53,630 nt of DNA. It comes from Variovorax sp. CAN15. Lineage in GTDB: Bacteria; Pseudomonadota; Gammaproteobacteria; Burkholderiales; Burkholderiaceae_C. The stretch is from assembly GCF_030462475.1 (NCBI RefSeq), contig NZ_JASMRZ010000001.1, forward strand, positions 221,574 through 275,203. Reading direction: 5' to 3'. Shown here piece by piece: positions 33,808-42,143 of the stretch (position 1 is its first letter; the number at the start of each line of letters is the position of its first letter). The notes under the pieces were generated by a model, which worked only from the letters and a program-made list of their open reading frames with translations, was not told the origin of the DNA and ran no database searches. A program made the position numbers and the translations under genes.

Positions 33808-35010
33808 TCAGGCGGCGCTGCCGCCGGGCTTGAGGAACTGCTCCGCGATCTGCACCCAGCAGGTCGCGCCCAGCGGGATCAGATCGTCGTTGAAGTCGTA
33901 GCTCGCGTTGTGCAGCGTGCAGGGGCCCTCGCCATGGTGCACGTCGCGGTGCGCGCCGTCGCCGTTGCCGATGAAGGCGTAGGCGCCGGGCTTGGCCTGC
34001 AGCATGAAGGCGAAGTCTTCGGAGGTCATGGCGGCTTCCTGCTTCAGCACGTTCTCGGGGCCCACGACCTCGGCCATCACGCGGCGCGCGAAGTCGGCCT
34101 CGGCCTCGGTGTTGATGGTGGGCGGGTAGTAGCGCTCGAAGCGGAACTCGCAGGTCGCGTCGTGCGCGGCGCAGATGTGGTCGCAGATCTGCTTCATGCG
34201 CGCCTCGATCATGTCGAGCACCTCGAGGGAGAAGGTGCGCACCGTGCCCGACAGCTCGCAGTTGTCGGGGATCACGTTGTTGGCTTCACCCGCATGGATG
34301 GTGGTGACGGAGATCACGGCCGAATCGGTCGGCTTCATCTTGCGCGTGAGGATGGTCTGGAAGGCCTGCACGATCTCGCAGGCGATCGGGACCGGGTCGA
34401 CGCCGGTCTGCGGCAGCGCCGCGTGGCCGCCCTTGCCCACCACGTTGACGAAGAACTTGTTGCCCGAGGCCATCACGGGGCCGGGGCTCACCGCGAACTG
34501 GCCGGCCTTCATGCCGGGCCAGTTGTGCATGCCGAAGACGGCATCCATCGGGAATTTCTCGAAGAGCCCTTCCTTGATCATCTCGCGGGCACCGCCGCCG
34601 CCTTCTTCGGCGGGCTGGAAGATCAGGTAGACGGTGCCGTCGAAGTTGCGGTGCTTCGCCAGGTGCTGCGCGGCCGCGAGCAGCATGGCCGTGTGGCCGT
34701 CGTGGCCGCAGGCGTGCATCTTGCCGTGGTGCTTGCTGGCGTGGGCGAAGGTGTTGAGCTCGGTGACGGGCAGCGCGTCCATGTCGGCGCGCAGGCCGAC
34801 GGCGCGGTTGCTGGTGCCGTTCTTGACGATGCCCACCACGCCGGTGGTGCCCAGGCCGCGGTGGATGGGAATGCCCCATTCGGTGAGCTTGCCTGCCACC
34901 ACGTCGGCGGTGCGGACTTCTTCGAAGCAGAGTTCGGGGTGGGCGTGGAGGTCACGTCGGACGGCGGCGATGCCGGCCGCCTGCGTGACGATCGAGTCGA
35001 TGAGTTTCAT
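33808..35010 (-). CDS. M20-family amidohydrolase (hippurate hydrolase-like)
   Basis: This is a 400-residue metallohydrolase of the HipO/aminoacylase subgroup. The dinuclear metal site is visible: RRDLHAHPELCFEE (18-31), C101-GHDGH (101-106), E135/E136 in FQPAEEGGGG, and MHNWPGM. A dimerisation domain lies in the middle (VVGKGGHAALPQTGVDPV). The family hydrolyses N-acyl amino acids such as hippurate, which releases benzoate and glycine. The gene is first in a pair with the DUF2817 protein. The exact acyl or amino part is not predictable. Confidence 0.93.
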   Translation of the reverse strand: MKLIDSIVTQAAGIAAVRRDLHAHPELCFEEVRTADVVAGKLTEWGIPIHRGLGTTGVVGIVKNGTSNRAVGLRADMDALPVTELNTFAHASKHHGKMHACGHDGHTAMLLAAAQHLAKHRNFDGTVYLIFQPAEEGGGGAREMIKEGLFEKFPMDAVFGMHNWPGMKAGQFAVSPGPVMASGNKFFVNVVGKGGHAALPQTGVDPVPIACEIVQAFQTILTRKMKPTDSAVISVTTIHAGEANNVIPDNCELSGTVRTFSLEVLDMIEARMKQICDHICAAHDATCEFRFERYYPPTINTEAEADFARRVMAEVVGPENVLKQEAAMTSEDFAFMLQAKPGAYAFIGNGDGAHRDVHHGEGPCTLHNASYDFNDDLIPLGATCWVQIAEQFLKPGGSAA

Positions 35011-35106
35011 GGGGGATGGACCGTCTCAAAACGCCAGTCTATCCACTCTGGCATTTCAGGGCACCTCGGGAAACACGCAGCCCCAGGGGGCTGCCGGGGC
35101 CTTTGC

Positions 35107-35622
35107 TCAGTGCCCGCCCGTCCAGAAGCCCACGTGCGGCGCCGCGGCTTCCTGCTCGAGCAGCGGCCCGACCACCTCGACGCGCCGCTGCCCGCGCGCG
35201 AAGACTTCGCGGCACGGAAGCGAAAAGGTCGGGTTCTCGGGATGGTCGCCGGTCAGGCCCAAAAGCGCGTGTTCGGAAAGCGCGTAGACCACGCGCCCGA
35301 TGTTGGTCCAGTAGATCGCGCCCGCGCACATGCAGCAGGGCTCGGCGCTGGTGAAGAGCGTGCAGCGCGCGAGCTCCTCGGGGCTGAGCAGCTTCGCGGC
35401 CTGCGCGGCGGCCACCAACTCGGCGTGCTGGGTGGGGTCGCCCTCGGGCGGCATCGAGTTGTTGCCCGCGGTGACGACGACCTCGCCGCGCTCGTTCGCC
35501 ACCAGCGCGGCGAAGGGATGGCGCCCGCGCGCCTTCGATTCGTCCGACAGGCGGATGGCCATGCGAAGCAGTTCGAGGTCGCGCGGGGACAGGTCGGGCG
35601 AGGAGGTGTCGTCGGTGGTCAT
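35107..35622 (-). CDS. Nucleoside/guanine deaminase-like protein (CMP/dCMP deaminase fold)
   Basis: This is a 171-residue zinc deaminase. The active site is H66-A-E68 with C96 and C99 in EPCCMCAGA; E68 is the proton shuttle. HPFAALVANERGEVV and NIGRVVYALSEHALLGL support the guanine/nucleoside-deaminase branch rather than tRNA deaminase TadA, and an N-terminal helix of about 20 residues precedes the domain. It is cytoplasmic and probably takes part in purine salvage. The gene stands 22 bases from the glycerophosphodiesterase gene on the same strand. Confidence 0.9.
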   Translation of the reverse strand: MTTDDTSSPDLSPRDLELLRMAIRLSDESKARGRHPFAALVANERGEVVVTAGNNSMPPEGDPTQHAELVAAAQAAKLLSPEELARCTLFTSAEPCCMCAGAIYWTNIGRVVYALSEHALLGLTGDHPENPTFSLPCREVFARGQRRVEVVGPLLEQEAAAPHVGFWTGGH

Positions 35623-35644
35623 GCGCGGACGATAACCCGATCGA

Positions 35645-36847
35645 TCAGCGTCCGATGCTCTTGAGGTATTCGGCGCGCGCGGCCAGCGCGGTGTCGGTGA
35701 AGTCGGTGAACACGCCGTCCACGCCGAGCTTGTAGTACACGCCGTATTCGTTCTTGCCGTCCTTGTTGTAGTCGGAGGCCAGGCGGCGCGACTCGTTGCG
35801 GAAGGTGAAGGGGTGCACGAACAGGCCCGCCTTGTGGGCGTCGGCGATCAGCGAGGTGGGCGCCATAGAGGTGGCATCGGCGTCGTTGATTTTGCCGTCC
35901 TTGTTGACGTCCACCGGCTTGCCGTCCGCACCGATGGTGCCCTTGATGCTCACGATGTAGCGCTTCCAGGGGCCGATGCCGTCGGCGTACGTCTTGATCT
36001 CGGCCAGGCCCGCGGGCGTGACCATGGCGTCGAAGTTGCGCTTGTCGCCGGCCTTGGTCCAGTCGTAGGGGCGGTCGCTGGGCACGGCGAAGGTCACGGC
36101 GCCGGTCTTCAGGTCGACGCTGTCGCCGTCGATGAGCTGGATGAGCCTGGTGTTCAGGCCCTTGCTCTTCATGTACTTGAGGCTGCCCGGCTCGAAGGAC
36201 TGCACGTAGATGGGCGCCGTCTTGCTGTTCCAGCCAGCCGCGTTGATGGCGGCGATGACCTTGTCCTCCATCGGCAGGCCGAGCTCGCGGAAGTAGGTCG
36301 GGTTCTTGGTCTCGGGGTAGATGGCGATGGTGCGGCCGGTTTCCTTCGACTTGGCCTTGGCGAAGTCGATGATCTCCTGGAAGGTCGGCACCTTGTACTT
36401 GCCGTTGAATTGCTGCGGGCGCTCGGCGTCGGTGGAGATGGCGCCCAGGGTCTTGATCTCGGCCAGCGTGAAGTCGTTGCTGAACCAGCCGGTCTGGGTT
36501 TCGCCGTCGACCTTGATGGTCTTCTTGCGCGAGGCGAAGCGAGGGTGCCTGGCCACGTCGGTGCTGATGGCGAGGTTGGGGTCGTGGCGGGCGATGAGCA
36601 CGCCGTCCTTGGTGGAGATCAGGTCCATCTCGATCACGTCGGCGCCGAGCTCGATGGCGCGGGCATAGGCTTCGAGGGTCTCTTCCGGCAGATAGCCCGA
36701 GGCGCCGCGGTGGGCGATGACCAGCGGCGGGTTGCCGTCCAGCGTGAGCAGCTTGCTGGTGCCACCGGAAGGTCCGGTGCTGCTGCAGGCTGCCAGTGCG
36801 AGGGCTGCGGTGGCGGTCAGGGCGATCTGAAGGGAAGAGGTGCGCAT
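35645..36847 (-). CDS. Glycerophosphodiester phosphodiesterase, lipoprotein form, with two EF-hand-like loops
   Basis: This is a 400-residue GDPD-fold enzyme with a lipoprotein signal (lipobox ALAAC, Cys21), so it acts in the periplasm. The catalytic set is present: H46 and R47 in AHRGASGYLPEET, E73 and D75 in VIEMDL, and H88 in IARHDP. It hydrolyses glycerophosphodiesters to glycerol-3-phosphate and an alcohol. Two calcium-loop motifs, DVNKDGKINDAD (313-324) and DYNKDGKNEYG (359-369), lie in the C-terminal part, resembling EF-hand or dockerin loops. The ATG at 36847 was chosen to give the signal; upstream codons precede it with a polar leader. Confidence 0.93.
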   Translation of the reverse strand: MRTSSLQIALTATAALALAACSSTGPSGGTSKLLTLDGNPPLVIAHRGASGYLPEETLEAYARAIELGADVIEMDLISTKDGVLIARHDPNLAISTDVARHPRFASRKKTIKVDGETQTGWFSNDFTLAEIKTLGAISTDAERPQQFNGKYKVPTFQEIIDFAKAKSKETGRTIAIYPETKNPTYFRELGLPMEDKVIAAINAAGWNSKTAPIYVQSFEPGSLKYMKSKGLNTRLIQLIDGDSVDLKTGAVTFAVPSDRPYDWTKAGDKRNFDAMVTPAGLAEIKTYADGIGPWKRYIVSIKGTIGADGKPVDVNKDGKINDADATSMAPTSLIADAHKAGLFVHPFTFRNESRRLASDYNKDGKNEYGVYYKLGVDGVFTDFTDTALAARAEYLKSIGR

Positions 36848-36953
36848 GGTCGAGGGTTCTCCGTCCGGAATGAAGAGGCGCAAGGTACCCGTTTCGCGTG
36901 ACAGCTACGGCATCCGTGCGCGCGCGGCGCCGACTTCCGGGAGAATGTGTTGC

Positions 36954-38120
36954 ATGCCCCTTACGCTTTCCCCCCAAAGCCTGCTGATGGCCCAGACGCT
37001 GGTGCGCATGAACACCATCAGCGCCAACAGCAACCTCCAACTGATCGACTTCGCGCAGAGCCACCTCGCGGGCTTGGGCGTGAAGAGCCGCATCACCTAC
37101 AACGCCGAACGCACCAAGGCGAACCTCTTCGCCACGCTGGGCGAGGGCAAGCCGGCCGGGGTGATCGTCTCGGGCCACACCGACACGGTGCCCTGGGACG
37201 GCCAGGACTGGAGCGTCGATCCGCTGTCGGCCGTGGTGCAGGACGAGCGCCTCTACGGGCGCGGCTCGGCCGACATGAAGAGCTTCATCGCCATCGCGCT
37301 GTCGAACGCGAAGCGCTTCCTGGAGAGCGACTCGCCCTTCGCGGTGCACTTCGCCTTCAGCTACGAGGAAGAGATCGGCTGCTTCGGCGTGAAGGAACTC
37401 ATCGCCGACATGCGCGACGCGGGCATCAAGCCCATCGCCTGCATCGTGGGCGAACCTACCAGCATGGTGCCCGCCATCGCGCACAAGGGCGTGTACCGCT
37501 ACAAGTGCTGCGTGCGCGGCAAGGAGGCGCACTCCTCGCTCACGCCGAAGTCGGTCAACGCCATCGAGATGGCGGCGCGCGTGATCGGCAAGGTGCGCGA
37601 CATGGCCGAGGGCTTCGAACGCAGCGAGCCCCGCTACGAGGGCTTCGACGTTCCCTTCAGCACCGCGAGCGTGGGCCAGTTCCACGGCGGCATCGCCGAC
37701 AACGTGGTGCCGCGCGACGCCGAGTTCCGCTACGAGTTCCGCGACCTGCCCACCGCCGACGCCGGGAAGATGCAGGCCGAGGTGGTCGCCTACGCGGGCA
37801 GCCTCGAACCCGCGATGAAGAAGGTGGCGCCCGACACCGGCTTCAGCTTCGAGACCATCTGCGAGATCCCGAGCTTCCTCGGCGCGGCCGACAACCCCAT
37901 CACCAAGCTGGCGCAGCGCCTCTCGGGCGAGGAACGCACCACGCTGGTGGCATTCGGCACCGAAGCGGGTCTTTTCAAGAACGCCGGCATCCCCACCGTG
38001 GTGTGCGGCCCCGGCAGCATCGAGCAGGCGCACCAGCCCGACGAGTACGTGAGCCTCGAACAGCTCGCGCGCTGCGAGCTGTTCATGGAGCGCCTGGCCT
38101 CCACGCCGAGCATTGGCTGA
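36954..38120 (+). CDS. argE: Acetylornithine deacetylase (ArgE-type, M20 family)
   Basis: This is a 388-residue M20 peptidase-family protein, the usual ArgE length. The metal ligands are seen in SGHTDTVPWDGQDW, RGSADMKSFIA, SYEEEIGCFG and near the end GPGSIEQAHQPDEYV. GEPTSMVPAIAHKG is typical of the ArgE/DapE group. It would deacetylate N-acetylornithine to ornithine. The ATG at 36954 follows GGGAGA. The gene is divergent from the glycerophosphodiesterase gene. Related M20 amidases share these motifs, so the substrate is likely but not certain. Confidence 0.88.
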   Translation: MPLTLSPQSLLMAQTLVRMNTISANSNLQLIDFAQSHLAGLGVKSRITYNAERTKANLFATLGEGKPAGVIVSGHTDTVPWDGQDWSVDPLSAVVQDERLYGRGSADMKSFIAIALSNAKRFLESDSPFAVHFAFSYEEEIGCFGVKELIADMRDAGIKPIACIVGEPTSMVPAIAHKGVYRYKCCVRGKEAHSSLTPKSVNAIEMAARVIGKVRDMAEGFERSEPRYEGFDVPFSTASVGQFHGGIADNVVPRDAEFRYEFRDLPTADAGKMQAEVVAYAGSLEPAMKKVAPDTGFSFETICEIPSFLGAADNPITKLAQRLSGEERTTLVAFGTEAGLFKNAGIPTVVCGPGSIEQAHQPDEYVSLEQLARCELFMERLASTPSIG

Positions 38121-39375
38121 GAGCGCCGGCAACATCGACTCGTCGCGGCGCATGAGGCGCGTCGCGCTCGGCCTGCTGTGCGGCGCCGCGCTGCTCTATG
38201 CGCTGGCGAGCGTGCTGCATGCGCGGCATCCGGCCTGGGGCTACGTGGCCGCCTTCGCCGAGGCCGCGATGGTGGGCGCCATCGCCGACTGGTTCGCGGT
38301 GGTGGCGCTGTTCCGCCATCCACTGGGCCTGCCGATTCCGCACACGGCCATCATTCCGAGCAACAAGGACCGCATCGGCGCCAAGCTGGCGGGCTTCATC
38401 TGCGACAACTTCCTGAGCACCGCCCAGGTGCTCGGCAAGCTGCGCCAGTTCGACGCGGCCGGGCGCATCGCCGACTGGCTGGCGCGGCCCGCCAGCGGCG
38501 AGAAGCTCGGCGAATGGGGCGTGGCCGCCACGCGCTACGGGCTCTCGGCCTTCGACGACGAGCGCGTGCGCGACTTCATGGGCCGCGCCGCCGCATCCGG
38601 CCTCGGCAAGATCGACCTCTCGCGCCTGATGGGCCAGGCACTGGACGCGCTCACCGCCGGCGGACGCCACCAGGCGCTGCTCGACGACGTGCTGCAGCAG
38701 GTGGCCGGCCTGCTCGAAGGCGAGGAGGTGCAGGCGCACATCACCGACGCGATCGCGCGCGAGATCAAGACGCTGCGCTACGTGGGCCTCGACCAGGTGG
38801 CGGCCAAGCTGGCCACGCGCAAGATCGTCGCGGCGGTGGCGCGCACCATCGGTGAGCTCGCGGCCGAGCCCGACCACCCGATGCGCAGGCGCTTCGACCA
38901 CTTCGTCGACGACTTCGTGGTGCGCCTGAAGCTGGACCCGGAGTTCCAGCAGCGCGGCGAGCAGATCCGCGCGGAACTGGTCGCGCACCCTGCCCTGGGC
39001 GACTACCTGCACGGGCTGTGGGGCGAACTGCTCGCATGGCTGCACGACGATCTGGGCCGCAACGACTCGACCATCCGCCGGCGCATCGCATCGATGGCCG
39101 GCGCGCTGGGCGCGCGGCTGCAGGGCGACGAGGCCATCCGCCGCTGGATCAACGAGCAGATCGAGGCGGCCGCGCCGCTGGCCATCGAGCGCTACCGCGA
39201 GGACATCCGCCGCTACATCGAGGAGCGCGTGGGCGAGTGGAACGCGCAGGAGATGACGGTCGAGCTCGAGCGCCACATCGGGCGAGACCTGCAGTTCATC
39301 CGCATCAACGGCACGTTGGTGGGCGGGCTGGTGGGGCTGTTGATCCACACGGCGACGCAGCTGCTGCGCGGTTGA
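38113..39375 (+). CDS. DUF445 membrane protein
   Basis: This is a protein of about 420 residues with one hydrophobic segment at each end (LGLLCGAALLYALASVL; LVGGLVGLLIHTATQLL). Between them is a long charged, helical region with the DUF445 phrase GAIADWFAVVALFRHPLGLPIPHTAIIPSNKDRIG. E. coli YjiN is a relative. The role is unknown; the shape suggests a membrane-anchored periplasmic or cytoplasmic helical domain. The TTG at 38113 overlaps the argE stop; an ATG at 38152 starting MRRVALGLL is an equally plausible start, 13 residues shorter. Neither has a good ribosome site. Confidence 0.88.
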   Translation: MAESAGNIDSSRRMRRVALGLLCGAALLYALASVLHARHPAWGYVAAFAEAAMVGAIADWFAVVALFRHPLGLPIPHTAIIPSNKDRIGAKLAGFICDNFLSTAQVLGKLRQFDAAGRIADWLARPASGEKLGEWGVAATRYGLSAFDDERVRDFMGRAAASGLGKIDLSRLMGQALDALTAGGRHQALLDDVLQQVAGLLEGEEVQAHITDAIAREIKTLRYVGLDQVAAKLATRKIVAAVARTIGELAAEPDHPMRRRFDHFVDDFVVRLKLDPEFQQRGEQIRAELVAHPALGDYLHGLWGELLAWLHDDLGRNDSTIRRRIASMAGALGARLQGDEAIRRWINEQIEAAAPLAIERYREDIRRYIEERVGEWNAQEMTVELERHIGRDLQFIRINGTLVGGLVGLLIHTATQLLRG

Positions 39376-39406
39376 CACGCGGCTGAGCAAGCTCGGGTAA
39401 TCCACA

Positions 39407-39422
39407 GCGGACGAAAGTCCGC
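39407..39422 (+). terminator. Hairpin with GAAA loop after the DUF445 gene
   Basis: GCGGAC-GAAA-GTCCGC forms a 6-bp stem with a GNRA tetraloop, 31 bases after the stop. No T-run follows, so it is more likely a stabiliser than an efficient terminator. Confidence 0.4.
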
Positions 39423-39500
39423 ATCGTGTCCCCGGCGGGACTCCACGGCCTCAGGGCGCTCCTAGACTGCTTCGCGCATCAACAAGAGGAGACACTCACC

Positions 39501-41159
39501 ATGCACCGTCGAAGCAGTCTCGGCGCCCTCGCGCTGACCGCCACCCTCACCCTGCTGGGCGCCTGCGGCAGCCTCGCGCCGCCATCGGCCACGCGGCCCG
39601 CATCCTGGGGACCGCCCGAAGCGCTGGTCGCGCCCTCGGCCTTCGCGGGCGTGCACGGGCTGGCCGTCGACGCCAAGGGCAGGCTGCTCGCGGGCTCGGT
39701 GCTGGGCAACACGATGTGGGAGGTCGACCGCAACACTGGCGCGGCGAAGGTGTTCATCGACGCGCCCGAAGGCCAGGCCGACGACATCGCCGTGGGCCCG
39801 AAGGGCGAGCTCGCCTGGACCAACTACCTCATGGGCATGCTGCGCTACCGCGAGAGCGACACGGCGCCGATGCGCGTGCTGGCCAAGGACCTGCCGGGCA
39901 TCAACTCGCTGGACTTCGACCGCCGCAACGGCAAGCTCTACGCCTCGCAGGTGTTCCTGGGCGACGCGCTGTGGGAGATCGACCGCGAGGGCCAGAAGCC
40001 GCCGCGACTCATCAGGAAGGACATGGGCGGCTTCAACGGCTTCGAGGTGGGGCCCGACGGCATGCTCTACGGGCCGCTGTGGTTCAAGGGCCAGGTGGTG
40101 AAGATCGATCCGGCCAACGGCAACATGACCGTGATCGCCGACGGCTTCAAGATTCCGGCGGCCGCCAACCTCGACGGCAAGGGCAACCTCTGGGTGGTCG
40201 ACGCGCGCAGCGGCGAGCTGGTGCGGGTGGAGCTGGCCACAGGCCGCAAGACGGTCGCGAAGCAGCTGCGGCCCTCGCTCGACAACCTGGCCATCGCCAA
40301 GGACACGCCCGACGGAACGATCTACGTCTCGAACATGGCGAACAACGAGGTGCAGGCCTTCAACCCCGCCACCGGCGAGTTGCGCACGCTTACCAGCGGC
40401 AAGGTGGCGGTGCCGGCGAGCATGAAGATCGACGGCAACGACCTCTGGGTGGCCGACGTCTTCGGCTTCCGCCATGTCGACGTGCGCACGGGCGAGGTGC
40501 GCGACGTGTTCCGCATGCAGCGCGACCCGGACCTGGACTACCCCTTCGCGGTCGGCCTGTCGCCGAAGCTGTTCGCACTGAGCTCGTGGTTCACCGGCAC
40601 GGTGCAGCTGGTCGACCGCCAGACGCTGAAGACGGTCGAGACCATCCACGGCCTGAAGGCGCCGTTCGACGCCATCCCCATGCCGGACGGCAGCGTGATC
40701 TACGCCGAGATCGCCACCGGCAGCATCACGCGCGCCAGCGGGCCGAAGTTCGCGCAAAAGTCAGTGCTCGCCAGCGGCCTGAACGGCCCGGTGCAGATGA
40801 TCGTCGGGCAGGACGGCGCGCTCTATGTAACCGAGGCGGCCGGCCGGCTGCTGCGCATTCCGCTGGACGCCAGCGCCCCGCTGCGCGCCGTGGCCGAGGG
40901 GCTGGCCCTGCCCGAGGGCCTGGCGCAGACGCCCTGGGGCAGCTTCATCGTGGCCGAGAGCGCGGCGCGCCGGCTGGTGGAAATCGCACCCGACGGCAGC
41001 CGCCGCACCGTCGCCGAGAACCTGCCGATCGGCCTCGCGCCCGGCCCCGGACTGCCTCCGCCCTACGTGGTGACAGGCGTGGCGGTGGGCCGCGACGGCA
41101 CCGTCTACATGGCCGCCGATCGCAACAATTCGATATATCGGATTAGCCCTGTAAGGTAG
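39501..41159 (+). CDS. Lipoprotein with NHL/SMP-30-type beta-propeller
   Basis: This is a 552-residue envelope lipoprotein with lipobox LLGAC|G (Cys22). The rest is a repeat of beta-propeller blades, for example GVHGLAVDAKGRLLAGSVLGNTMWEVD, NLDGKGNLWVVDARSGELVRVE and GVAVGRDGTVYMAADRNNSIYRIS. This pattern fits NHL, SMP-30/gluconolactonase or Vgb lyase-type propellers. It could be a lactonase or a binding protein; no catalytic set is obvious. AAGAGGAG precedes the ATG at 39501. It has no clear operon partner. Confidence 0.85.
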   Translation: MHRRSSLGALALTATLTLLGACGSLAPPSATRPASWGPPEALVAPSAFAGVHGLAVDAKGRLLAGSVLGNTMWEVDRNTGAAKVFIDAPEGQADDIAVGPKGELAWTNYLMGMLRYRESDTAPMRVLAKDLPGINSLDFDRRNGKLYASQVFLGDALWEIDREGQKPPRLIRKDMGGFNGFEVGPDGMLYGPLWFKGQVVKIDPANGNMTVIADGFKIPAAANLDGKGNLWVVDARSGELVRVELATGRKTVAKQLRPSLDNLAIAKDTPDGTIYVSNMANNEVQAFNPATGELRTLTSGKVAVPASMKIDGNDLWVADVFGFRHVDVRTGEVRDVFRMQRDPDLDYPFAVGLSPKLFALSSWFTGTVQLVDRQTLKTVETIHGLKAPFDAIPMPDGSVIYAEIATGSITRASGPKFAQKSVLASGLNGPVQMIVGQDGALYVTEAAGRLLRIPLDASAPLRAVAEGLALPEGLAQTPWGSFIVAESAARRLVEIAPDGSRRTVAENLPIGLAPGPGLPPPYVVTGVAVGRDGTVYMAADRNNSIYRISPVR

Positions 41160-41240
41160 GGTAACAATAAGTGTAAATTTCAGTTTACTTTTACAAACAA
41201 ACATTACAGACTGCGCGGGACGTCTTGTGGCGTCCCGTCC
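41160..41240 (+). promoter_or_regulatory. AT-rich promoter-like gap before the MHYT gene
   Basis: About 50 bases (41160-41210) are far richer in A/T than the surroundings. They contain GTAAA...TTTAC (41173-41177 and 41184-41188) and TGTAAA...TTTACA (41172-41177 and 41190-41195). Downstream, GGGACG...CGTCCC forms a 6-bp hairpin near 41217-41236. Promoter function is inferred from composition only. Confidence 0.35.
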
Positions 41241-41295
41241 GCATCCGGCGGCGGGAGGTCCGCGAGGCGCTCTTTTGACCTGAAAGGGACTTCGC

Positions 41296-42069
41296 ATGAC
41301 TCCGCTCGTCGTAGGCCAGATCCTGTCGCCCGAGTACTCCCCGGGCATGGTGGCGCTCTCCTTCCTCATTTCCTTCGCGGGCTCGCTGGTGGCCCTGATC
41401 TGCGCCGGGCGGATGGTCGGCCCGGACGGCAAGCCCAACCTCGCCGTCGTGGCCTGCGCGGCCGTGGCGCTGGGCGGCATCGGCATCTGGTCGATGCACT
41501 TCATCGGCATGCTGGCGTACCGGCTGCCGGTTGCCATTTCGTACAACATGCCGCTGACGGTGGTGTCGCTGGTGGCGGCCATCCTGATTTCGGGCATCGC
41601 GCTGTACATGGCCGGCGGGCGGCGCAAGTTCAGCCGGTCGGGCTGGCTCGGCGGCAGCCTGCTGGCGGGCATCGGCGTGTGCGTGATGCACTACATGGGC
41701 ATGTTCGCGATGAACATGCGCGCCTCGATGAACTTCGACCTGACGACGGTGGCGCTGTCGGTGCTGATCGCAGTCACCGCCGCCGCGGCGGCCCTGTGGC
41801 TGGCCTTCAACCTGCGCAAGTTCACGCACAAGGTCGCGGCCGCCGCCGTGATGGGCGTGGCGGTCTGCACCATGCACTACGTGGGCATGAGCGCGGCCAG
41901 CATGGTCTGCACCGCCGCCGCGCCGGTCGACGCGCTGGCCATCGGCGGCAGCTACATGGGCCTGACGGTGTTCGGCACGGCCGGCGCGGTGCTGATCTTC
42001 ATCTACTGGGTGGTCACCGGCAGCAGCCTCGACGCACCGGTCGCCGCCCGCCGGGTCCGCGCCAGCTAG
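41296..42069 (+). CDS. MHYT-domain membrane sensor without effector domain
   Basis: This is a 257-residue integral membrane protein with about seven hydrophobic segments and three MHYT-type motifs: MHFIGM (67-72), MHYMGM (131-136) and MHYVGM (193-198). MHYT domains are proposed to bind copper and sense O2, CO or NO in the membrane, usually ahead of GGDEF, EAL or kinase domains. Here no effector domain follows; the chain ends 45 residues after the last transmembrane motifs. It may work with a partner or represent a scavenged sensor half. The gene precedes the carboxylase operon with its own hairpin between. Confidence 0.88.
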   Translation: MTPLVVGQILSPEYSPGMVALSFLISFAGSLVALICAGRMVGPDGKPNLAVVACAAVALGGIGIWSMHFIGMLAYRLPVAISYNMPLTVVSLVAAILISGIALYMAGGRRKFSRSGWLGGSLLAGIGVCVMHYMGMFAMNMRASMNFDLTTVALSVLIAVTAAAAALWLAFNLRKFTHKVAAAAVMGVAVCTMHYVGMSAASMVCTAAAPVDALAIGGSYMGLTVFGTAGAVLIFIYWVVTGSSLDAPVAARRVRAS

Positions 42070-42078
42070 TAAGCGCAA

Positions 42079-42095
42079 GCGGGCGCGGCGCCCGC
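42079..42095 (+). terminator. Hairpin after the MHYT gene
   Basis: GCGGGCG (42079-42085) and CGCCCGC (42089-42095) form a 7-bp stem with a three-base loop ten bases after the stop. No T-run is present. It separates the MHYT gene from the carboxylase regulatory repeat. Confidence 0.45.
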
Positions 42096-42100
42096 ATCCT

Positions 42101-42140
42101 AGAGTCGGTGCAGAGCGAAAAAACGATCTGCACGGACTCT
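42101..42140. promoter_or_regulatory. Long inverted repeat ending three bases before the carboxylase start codon
   Basis: AGAGTCGGTGCAGA (42101-42114) and TCTGCACGGACTCT (42127-42140) pair at 13 of 14 positions; the only mismatch is G42107 with G42134. The spacer is GCGAAAAAACGA. It occupies the place where a ribosome site would be, and no Shine-Dalgarno sequence is seen outside it. It may be an operator, or an mRNA hairpin controlling translation. Confidence 0.6.
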
Positions 42141-42143
42141 CAC

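Noticed and set aside
35619..38153. Very long minus-strand open frame spanning the glycerophosphodiesterase and argE
   Set aside because: Both strands are already filled by motif-complete genes; the frame is repetitive and GC-driven.
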